From the NCBI GenBank assembly GCA_947304365.1, contig CAMZAY010000080.1, positions 1 to 5,874 of the forward strand: 5,874 nucleotides of DNA, written 5' to 3'. Shown here one piece after another: positions 1 through 4,231 of this stretch (positions within the stretch are counted from its first letter, which is position 1; every line of letters starts with the position of its first letter). The position numbers and the translations under genes were made by a program. The DNA is from an uncultured Clostridia bacterium (GTDB lineage: Bacteria > Bacillota > Clostridia > Christensenellales > CAG-138). The notes below the pieces were generated by a model. It had not been told where the DNA came from, did not search any database, and worked only from the letters and a program-made list of their open reading frames with translations.

Positions 1-719
1 ACTACATGATAATGCAGTCCTACGACTTCTACTGGCTGTTCAAGAACAAGGGCGTGAACCTGCAGTTCGGCGGCGACGACCAGTGGTCGAACATGCTCGG
101 CGGAACGGAGCTCATCCGCAGGAAGCTTGGCGCGGACGCGCATGCCATGACGATCACGCTTTTGACCGATTCGCAGGGCAAGAAGATGGGCAAGACCGCC
201 GGCAACGCCGTGTGGCTCGACCCGAACAAGACCTCGCCCTTCGAGTTCTTCCAGTACTGGAGGAACGTTTCGGACGCCGACGTTATGAAGTGCATCCGCA
301 TGCTGACCTTCATCCCCATCGAGGAGATCGAGGAAATCGAGAAGTGGGACGACTCCCGCATAAACGAGAAGAAGGAGCTTTTGGCATACGAGCTCACCGC
401 GCTCGTCCACGGCAAGGAGGAGGCGGAAAAGGCGAAGGAGGCAAGCCACGCGCTCTTTGCGGGCGGCGGCGACGACTCCAATATGCCCACGACCGAGCTT
501 GACGTGCCCGAAGACGGCATGAACGTGATCGACCTGATGGTCGCCTGCTCGCTTGCCGCGTCGAAGGGCGAGGCAAGGCGCCTCATACAGCAGGGCGGCG
601 TTTCGGTGGACGGCGAGAAGGTCACGGATATCGGCCTCGTTATCGAAAAGGCCCGCTTTACCGAGGGCGTCAAGATAAAGAAGGGCAAGAAGATATTCCA
701 TAAGGCGGTCGCGAAGTAA
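1..719 (+). CDS. tyrS: Tyrosyl-tRNA synthetase, 3' part (5' end outside window)
   Basis: Class I aminoacyl-tRNA synthetase that charges tRNA-Tyr with tyrosine in the cytoplasm. The reading frame is open from the left window edge (codons in phase from base 3), so the in-frame ATG at 6 is internal and the Rossmann-fold N-terminus with the HIGH motif is missing. Visible landmarks are the tyrosine-site segment FGGDDQW (about bases 66-86), the KMSKS-loop variant KMGKT (183-197), a helical anticodon-binding region, and a C-terminal S4 RNA-binding domain (about 519-716, with NVIDLMV, SKGEARRLIQQGGVSVDG). KMGKT in place of KMSKS is a form I recall from TyrRS of Clostridia. The C-terminus is intact and ends in TAA at 717-719, followed closely by a terminator. 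Identification is very secure. No T-box or promoter can be judged because the upstream region is absent. Confidence 0.97.
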   Translation, partial: YMIMQSYDFYWLFKNKGVNLQFGGDDQWSNMLGGTELIRRKLGADAHAMTITLLTDSQGKKMGKTAGNAVWLDPNKTSPFEFFQYWRNVSDADVMKCIRMLTFIPIEEIEEIEKWDDSRINEKKELLAYELTALVHGKEEAEKAKEASHALFAGGGDDSNMPTTELDVPEDGMNVIDLMVACSLAASKGEARRLIQQGGVSVDGEKVTDIGLVIEKARFTEGVKIKKGKKIFHKAVAK

Positions 720-736
720 AAACAGGCATTTAAAAA

Positions 737-770
737 GCGTGGTTCAGAACTGAACCGCGCTATTTTTATT
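737..770. terminator. Rho-independent terminator, probably bidirectional
   Basis: GCGTGGTTCA pairs with TGAACCGCGC (one G-T wobble) around a GAAC loop at 737-760. On the + strand it is followed by TATTTTTATT and ends tyrS. On the - strand the same hairpin is followed by TTTTTAAA (complement of bases 732-736 and beyond), so it can also stop transcripts arriving from the convergent lipoprotein/serpin operon. Confidence 0.88.
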
Positions 771-908
771 ATCCCTCGGCTTCCCCTTGAGGGGAAGCTG
801 TCAGACGCAGTCTGACTGATGAGGTGGGAGGATATTGAAGCTCATCCCGCCACCTCATCCACCGAAACGCAGGCGTTTCGGTCCCCCTTCCCCTCGAGGG
901 GAAGGCTT
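771..908. repeat. Palindromic multi-hairpin intergenic repeat (MITE-like), full copy
   Basis: Non-coding element built almost wholly of inverted repeats: hairpin 779-798 (8-bp stem GCTTCCCC/GGGGAAGC, TTGA loop); hairpin 800-816 (GTCAGAC/GTCTGAC); a long-range 10-bp pairing of 818-827 (GATGAGGTGG) with 850-859; hairpin 861-882 (ACCGAAACGC/GCGTTTCGGT, perfect); and a perfect 20-bp palindrome at 886-905. The two outermost hairpins are near-identical, so they also act as terminal inverted repeats. The folded form would be a branched, cloverleaf-like structure. No transposase is encoded. A half copy occurs at 1740-1787. From memory, families of this look are dispersed in gut Firmicutes genomes; function is unknown. 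It fills the gap between tyrS and the convergent operon. Confidence 0.8.
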
Positions 909-940
909 TTGGAGCGGACGGCCCTGCTTAGGGTGTTTCG

Positions 941-1678
941 TCACTCAAGTATTCGATGATAAAGCTCGCCGTTATAATAGCACGACCAAGAACCGCCTGC
1001 ATGCCAAATGTCGAAAACGCCTCCATCCTCATCGACGATACTCATGTGGAGCACGGAATTGGGCCAATAACCATCCGTCGAGATGCCTGCCTCTTTTATC
1101 TTGACGTCGAAATCACAGTTTTTCCAAAGCGAGCGAGCAAAAAACTCATACCACTCTTCTGCGTTTTGATCGCCGTGCCCGCAGTCATTACACGCTTTTT
1201 CAATGATGGCTATATCGTTTTCAACGTCCCTGTACGCCAAATAGTCCTCAAAAGTTCCGTATGCCGCGCGCGCTTCTTCCGCCGCGGTTTTCTCATCCAG
1301 CATTGCCTGCCATTCCCGCGGCAGCGGATCGTCCTCATGGGACAGGCAGCACCACCATACAGCCGAATATGGGTTCCCGGGTATCTCGATACGGACAGGT
1401 TCGCCGAAAGTCAGACGGACTTCAAAACCTTCATCCCCGCCTAAGCCCGAGCCTTCGTGCCTGACGGTGCACTCGTTGATATCCCACTCTCCGAGAATAT
1501 TATGGTAAGGATCCCCAAGGACAAAATCCCCTTCTTTGCGATGGTGCTCTTCAAGATCCAAAGTCATCTTTTCCAGCACGCGAACGACAAGTTTATCGTC
1601 GACGGTATTCCTTTTACAGCCGCCGAAGCAGCACAATACCATTAAAGCCGCAAGGACAATGCAGATACCTTTCCTCAT
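941..1678 (-). CDS. Predicted lipoprotein, cysteine-rich, unknown function
   Basis: 245 residues, family not recognised. The N-terminus is a lipoprotein signal peptide: MRK, a hydrophobic core (residues 4-18), then FGGC with lipidated Cys21, which puts the protein on the outer face of the membrane. The -3 residue is Phe, so the lipobox is slightly off consensus. The start at 1678 is chosen over the in-frame ATG at 1741 because it gives a proper signal peptide and has an AGGAGA ribosome binding site (1685-1690) 6 nt upstream; the longer form would put 21 arginine-rich residues before the signal and run into a repeat. The mature part has seven cysteines (70, 110, 111, 163, 166, 188, 233), including a CNDC pair, which is many for an exported Gram-positive protein, and a Trp/Tyr-rich C-terminus. 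It is the last gene of the sigma-serpin operon, separated from the previous gene by 126 nt holding a palindromic repeat. G+C is visibly lower than in the serpin (about 45% over 1141-1260 by hand count). Expression as a coding gene is likely; function is unassigned. Confidence 0.8.
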   Translation of the reverse strand: MRKGICIVLAALMVLCCFGGCKRNTVDDKLVVRVLEKMTLDLEEHHRKEGDFVLGDPYHNILGEWDINECTVRHEGSGLGGDEGFEVRLTFGEPVRIEIPGNPYSAVWWCCLSHEDDPLPREWQAMLDEKTAAEEARAAYGTFEDYLAYRDVENDIAIIEKACNDCGHGDQNAEEWYEFFARSLWKNCDFDVKIKEAGISTDGYWPNSVLHMSIVDEDGGVFDIWHAGGSWSCYYNGELYHRILE

Positions 1679-1684
1679 CTTTAG

Positions 1685-1690
1685 TCTCCT
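1685..1690 (-). promoter_or_regulatory. Ribosome binding site deciding the lipoprotein start at 1678
   Basis: AGGAGA read on the - strand, 6 nt before the ATG at 1678. It supports this start over the upstream in-frame ATG at 1741. A second AAGGAG-like stretch lies a few bases further upstream. Confidence 0.7.
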
Positions 1691-1739
1691 CTTACTCCTT
1701 TTCAATGGCACACGCGCCGCCGCCGGGCAGCCGCAGATC

Positions 1740-1787
1740 ATCCCTCATCCGCCGCCTTATGGCGGCACCTTCCCCCAAGGGAAGGCA
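1740..1787. repeat. Palindromic repeat, half copy related to 771-908
   Basis: Starts ATCCCTCATCC, then a hairpin GCCGCC-TTAT-GGCGGC (1751-1766), then a hairpin CCTTCCC-CCAA-GGGAAGG (1768-1785). This matches the order and orientation of the right half of the 771-908 element (CTCATCC, variable hairpin, CCTTCCCC/GGGGAAGG hairpin). The internal hairpin differs in sequence but keeps its pairing. The copy lies inside the operon, between the two lipoprotein genes, where it would be transcribed and could fold in the mRNA. Confidence 0.75.
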
Positions 1788-1804
1788 GGAGCGGGCGCGT
1801 TTTC

Positions 1805-2122
1805 TCAGGGCAAAAACCCGTTTACGAGCTTTGCCTCCACCTTAACGCCGCGATCGGGCATTTTGAATTCCCATGCCCAGTAATCGGAATCGTAATGGGA
1901 TTTTTTGAGCTTTTCGCCGTCGACGTACATCTCTATATCCGCGTCGTAAAGCACGTGACTTCGTATCTCAACGGTCTCGCCCGCCCGAGCCTGATTGGGG
2001 ACGGAGAAAAACTCGTCCATATCGGCGTTATAGCTGAATTCGATATCGTGTATCCTGCCCGCGCACGCGGCGAGCGGCAGGAGCGTCAGCGCCGCGAGCA
2101 AAATGCAGATCGCCCGTTTCAT
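1805..2122 (-). CDS. Small lipoprotein with a beta-rich GET...MPD domain
   Basis: 105 residues. The signal peptide is clear: MKR, hydrophobic residues 5-17, lipobox LAAC with Cys20, so the mature protein is a small surface lipoprotein of about 85 residues. Residues 44-99 form one compact domain (ARAGETVEIRSHVLYDADI, a YVDG turn, DSDYWAWEFKMPD, VKVEAKL). From memory this pattern resembles short beta-sandwich modules in exported proteins of Clostridia that end in a W/Y-x-F-x-MPD strand; I do not assign a named family. The gene follows the serpin with a 13-nt gap, and the serpin stop codon is part of its ribosome binding site, so the two are almost certainly co-transcribed and probably translationally coupled. 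It may be a partner or surface scaffold for the serpin, but that rests on context only. Confidence 0.85.
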   Translation of the reverse strand: MKRAICILLAALTLLPLAACAGRIHDIEFSYNADMDEFFSVPNQARAGETVEIRSHVLYDADIEMYVDGEKLKKSHYDSDYWAWEFKMPDRGVKVEAKLVNGFLP

Positions 2123-2130
2123 TTTGTTAT

Positions 2131-2138
2131 CCCCCTCA
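2131..2138 (-). promoter_or_regulatory. Ribosome binding site overlapping the serpin stop codon
   Basis: On the - strand TGAGGGGG contains the serpin TGA stop (2136-2138) and a purine-rich Shine-Dalgarno-like run, 8 nt before the ATG at 2122. The arrangement favours reinitiation by ribosomes that finish the serpin. Confidence 0.65.
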
Positions 2139-3572
2139 CGCGATATTGTTGACTACGCCGATGAACAGCGGCGCGCCGGTGACGCCGGTGACTATGAACA
2201 CGAAGGGGCGATCGAGGGTGAGCGACATTTCGCCCATGCTTAAGGTGAGCTCAACTTGCGTGAACGCTGCCGCGGAAATGCCGTTTTCATCAACGGTGAC
2301 GCGGGCGGAATGCCGCACCTCCGAAACGTAGGCGGTCTCATCGGTAAGCTGCGTAAGATCCGCGGCCGGGCCGAAGCAGTCGTTTATTCCTATTTCCCTG
2401 AGAGCGGGGATGAGATCGTTATCGGAGGAGACGTCGAATTTGGGAGCCGTGATCTCCAGCTGGCCGGTTTTCGCATGGGCAAGCAGCCAGGTAATATTTA
2501 TACCCTTCAGCATAGTCTCGATGCTCACGCCCTCGTTCGGCAGGAGGTATATCATGTTGTTGCCGGAGGTCCCGATCGTATCGATAGCGGCTTTGTAGCC
2601 GTCGCCGTACCAGAACCTTCCGCCCTCATGCACCTGCTTATACATGCCCGGAACACTGGTATCCCCGGAAGTACCGTGGAATTCGAGAGACGTACCCCAT
2701 ATGTTCCTAAAGCGTTCCCCCCAACCCCCCTTGAAGCAGACGGCGGAGCAGATCTCAAGCAGCATAGCCGGATCCATTTCGATCTTATCCGCGCTGTCGT
2801 CCAAAAGGCCGCCGGTGTTGTCCTTGAGCCAGCTTTGAAGCTCCTTCTCGTAATCGGGATCGGTCGGGTCGCCCCAGTAGGTCGATGCGCGGTAAAGCTC
2901 CGCTAAGCGTCCGACGGTATCCGCGTTGAAATAATGCTCCTTGTTGAACCAGAGCGAGTTCGCGATAAGGCTCGTCACGGTGCCGTCGTCGTAATTATCC
3001 GCCGCAAGGAGCGCGGCCGCGGATTTTCGAAGGGACGCCATATCGTCAGCTCCGAGCGCGGTAAGGATCTCCTCGCGGGTATTGCCGTCGGAGCATTCCG
3101 CCAGCATTGCGAGCGCCATATATACGCTCGCGGGGGACCATACGACGTTGTCGTCGCCGTCCATCAGCGCAAGGGTGAGCTCCCGCATGAAGCCGTCCAT
3201 CGGGGCGATATCGCCGCCCGCCTCCACGCGCTCGGCAAGCGCCTTAACCCATTCCTCCGAAGCGGGGTCGGTATAGTTTACAAAGCTCTGCTCCGCGGGC
3301 GCGGCGGCAAGATAACCGACGATATCCGGCGCGGGATATGCGGTGGGCGCGGCGGTCGGCCCGTCCGTTACGGAGGGCGCCTGCGCCTCCTGCTGAGGCA
3401 GGTTATTATGGATGAGCTTCGGAACGAAGAAGCACGCGCCTGCGAGCATCAGCACCGCCGCGGCGGCGGCGCCTATGCGGAGCGCGAGCCGGGAGCGGCT
3501 TTTGGGGCGCGCTTCCTTTACGAATTCGGGATCCATATCCCCGATCGTTTCAACTATCTTATCCTTATTCAC
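2136..3572 (-). CDS. Membrane-anchored serpin with anti-sigma-like N-terminus
   Basis: 478 residues. Residues 1-32 are polar and probably cytoplasmic (IVETIGDMDPEFVKEA, then basic RPKSRSRLALR). Residues about 33-50 form one hydrophobic segment, residues 55-82 a Pro/Ala/Thr linker, and about 90-478 a full serpin domain. Serpin landmarks: NVVWSPASVYMALAMLAE (142-159) and GNTREEIL (163-170), ANSLWFN (204-210), SWLKDNTGG (247-255), SAVCFKGGWGERF (276-288), VPGMYKQ (307-313), LEITAPKFDVS (372-382), YVSEVRHSARVTVDENG (415-431), LDRPFVFIV (453-461) and LFIGVVNN (469-476). The reactive loop runs from Gly431 (P15) to Pro456 (P11'), 26 residues as in alpha-1-antitrypsin, which predicts P1-P1' as Ser445-Met446. 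The hinge has A434-A436 at P12-P10 and Thr438 at P8 as in inhibitory serpins, but Ile at P14 and Phe at P9. The start is a GTG with AAGGAGGA 8 nt upstream, overlapping the sigma stop by 8 nt. Gene order and topology match an ECF anti-sigma factor; use as a protease inhibitor, a sensor or both is inferred. A secreted or lipidated form (Cys47) is less likely because the hydrophobic stretch continues past it. Confidence 0.93.
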   Translation of the reverse strand: MNKDKIVETIGDMDPEFVKEARPKSRSRLALRIGAAAAAVLMLAGACFFVPKLIHNNLPQQEAQAPSVTDGPTAAPTAYPAPDIVGYLAAAPAEQSFVNYTDPASEEWVKALAERVEAGGDIAPMDGFMRELTLALMDGDDNVVWSPASVYMALAMLAECSDGNTREEILTALGADDMASLRKSAAALLAADNYDDGTVTSLIANSLWFNKEHYFNADTVGRLAELYRASTYWGDPTDPDYEKELQSWLKDNTGGLLDDSADKIEMDPAMLLEICSAVCFKGGWGERFRNIWGTSLEFHGTSGDTSVPGMYKQVHEGGRFWYGDGYKAAIDTIGTSGNNMIYLLPNEGVSIETMLKGINITWLLAHAKTGQLEITAPKFDVSSDNDLIPALREIGINDCFGPAADLTQLTDETAYVSEVRHSARVTVDENGISAAAFTQVELTLSMGEMSLTLDRPFVFIVTGVTGAPLFIGVVNNIA

Positions 3573-4128
3573 AGTAGATATCCTCCTTCATAAGCTGCTC
3601 CCTGAGCTCCGCCCGCATGCGTGAAAGCTGCGTCTTAACGGCGGATTCGCTCATGAGCATTTCGCGTGCGATCTCCTTAACGGGGAGCAGGTACCAATAC
3701 CTCTTTACGAAGATCGCTCTCTTTTTCTTAGTGAGTCCCGAAAGGAACCCGTCCAGCACGCGGCGGAACACGAGCCTTTCGACCGCCTCGTCCTCCGTAT
3801 TGGCTTTGCAGGCGAGATCGCCGAGCTCGTCTATCACGGCCTCCGCCTCGCCCGAGCCGCGTTTGAGCCGCGTATTCCTGCGGGCGAGGTCTATCGCGGC
3901 GTTCCTCGCAAGCCTGCCCATGTACGCGGCAAGGTTGACCGGCTTGTTGGGCGGTATGGAGCTCCACGCCGCCATGCACGCGTCCCAGGCGGCTTCTTCC
4001 GCGTCGCGTCTGTCGCGCAGGACGGCTTTTGCGACGCTTAAGAGCAGCCTGCCGAAGGAAGCGCGCGTTTCCGAAATTGCGCGCTCGTCACGGTCAAAAT
4101 AAAGCTTTATTATTTCGGCATCGTTCAT
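3565..4128 (-). CDS. ECF-type RNA polymerase sigma factor
   Basis: 187 residues from the ATG at 4128. It directs RNA polymerase to a small set of promoters. Region sigma-2 covers about residues 16-85, including DAEEAAWDACMAAWSSIPP (42-60) and LAAYMGRLARNAAIDLARR (67-84). A charged linker follows, then region sigma-4 at about 123-180 with the helix-turn-helix LPVKEIAREMLMSESAVKTQ (148-167). The N-terminus (MNDAEIIKLYFDRDERAISE) is typical, from memory, of an ECF group abundant in Clostridia and usually followed by a membrane anti-sigma protein. An in-frame GTG at 4146 would add six residues but has no ribosome binding site and would lie at about the predicted transcription start; the ATG at 4128 has AAGGGGG (4137-4143) 8 nt upstream. 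The gene overlaps the serpin by 8 nt. A TGTAAC/CGTC promoter directly upstream suggests self-activation. Targets outside the operon are not visible here. Confidence 0.93.
   Translation of the reverse strand: MNDAEIIKLYFDRDERAISETRASFGRLLLSVAKAVLRDRRDAEEAAWDACMAAWSSIPPNKPVNLAAYMGRLARNAAIDLARRNTRLKRGSGEAEAVIDELGDLACKANTEDEAVERLVFRRVLDGFLSGLTKKKRAIFVKRYWYLLPVKEIAREMLMSESAVKTQLSRMRAELREQLMKEDIYCE
3581..3588 (-). promoter_or_regulatory. Strong ribosome binding site for the serpin GTG start
   Basis: AAGGAGGA on the - strand, inside the 3' end of the sigma gene and 8 nt before the GTG at 3572. It is the best Shine-Dalgarno match in the window and fixes the serpin start, and with it the presence of the cytoplasmic N-terminal tail. 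Confidence 0.85.
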
Positions 4129-4136
4129 GAACTCGA

Positions 4137-4143
4137 CCCCCTT
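4137..4143 (-). promoter_or_regulatory. Ribosome binding site of the sigma gene
   Basis: AAGGGGG on the - strand, 8 nt before the ATG at 4128. It favours this start over the GTG at 4146, which has only TTTTAAG in front of it. Confidence 0.6.
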
Positions 4144-4153
4144 CACCTTAAAA

Positions 4154-4180
4154 GACGATAAATGAACGGCAGGGGTTACA
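4154..4180 (-). promoter_or_regulatory. ECF-type promoter of the sigma-serpin operon
   Basis: On the - strand TGTAAC (4175-4180), a spacer of exactly 17 nt, and CGTC (4154-4157). ECF promoters of Firmicutes characteristically have an AAC-containing -35 and a CGWC or CGTA -10 at 16-17 nt (the B. subtilis SigX/SigW/SigM pattern, from memory). Transcription would begin near 4147, about 20 nt before the ATG at 4128. Its placement immediately before an ECF gene fits autoregulation. Confidence 0.72.
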
Positions 4181-4190
4181 CGGTTTGCAA

Positions 4191-4218
4191 TAAAAACCGC
4201 CCGCGTTAAAACGGGCGG
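4191..4218 (-). terminator. Rho-independent terminator of the DUF815-like gene
   Basis: A 7-bp perfect GC stem (CCGCCCG/CGGGCGG, 4197-4203 with 4212-4218) with an 8-nt loop, followed on the - strand by TTTTTA. It lies 13 nt after the stop of the ATPase gene and just upstream of the ECF promoter, so it separates the two transcription units. Confidence 0.9.
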
Positions 4219-4231
4219 CAGAAAGATCCGT

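Noticed and set aside
771..908. Palindromic region as a CRISPR array or tRNA gene
   Set aside because: There are no regularly spaced direct repeats with spacers, and no tRNA consensus boxes (D-loop, TTCGA-type T-loop, anticodon arm); the hairpins are self-contained inverted repeats.
835..1104. Open frame on the + strand running out of the palindromic repeat
   Set aside because: Its first part is repeat sequence and the rest is antisense to the lipoprotein gene; low-complexity Pro/Arg-rich start, no ribosome binding site.
1679..1741. ATG at 1741 as the start of the cysteine-rich lipoprotein
   Set aside because: It would add 21 residues in front of a complete signal peptide, would begin inside the palindromic repeat, and has no good ribosome binding site.
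2256..2906. Long open frame on the + strand opposite the serpin (also 2934-3593)
   Set aside because: Antisense shadows of the G+C-rich serpin gene; they have no ribosome binding site and no recognisable protein, while the - strand shows clear serpin motifs.
3432..3434. Cys47 of the serpin as a lipoprotein attachment site (LAGAC)
   Set aside because: Ala at -3 is poor, the hydrophobic segment continues after the Cys with FFVP, and a 32-residue tail before it is long for a lipoprotein signal; a membrane anchor fits better, though lipidation is not excluded.
4129..4146. GTG at 4146 as the sigma start, adding six residues
   Set aside because: There is no ribosome binding site before it, and the predicted transcription start falls at about this position; the ATG at 4128 has a purine-rich site 8 nt upstream.
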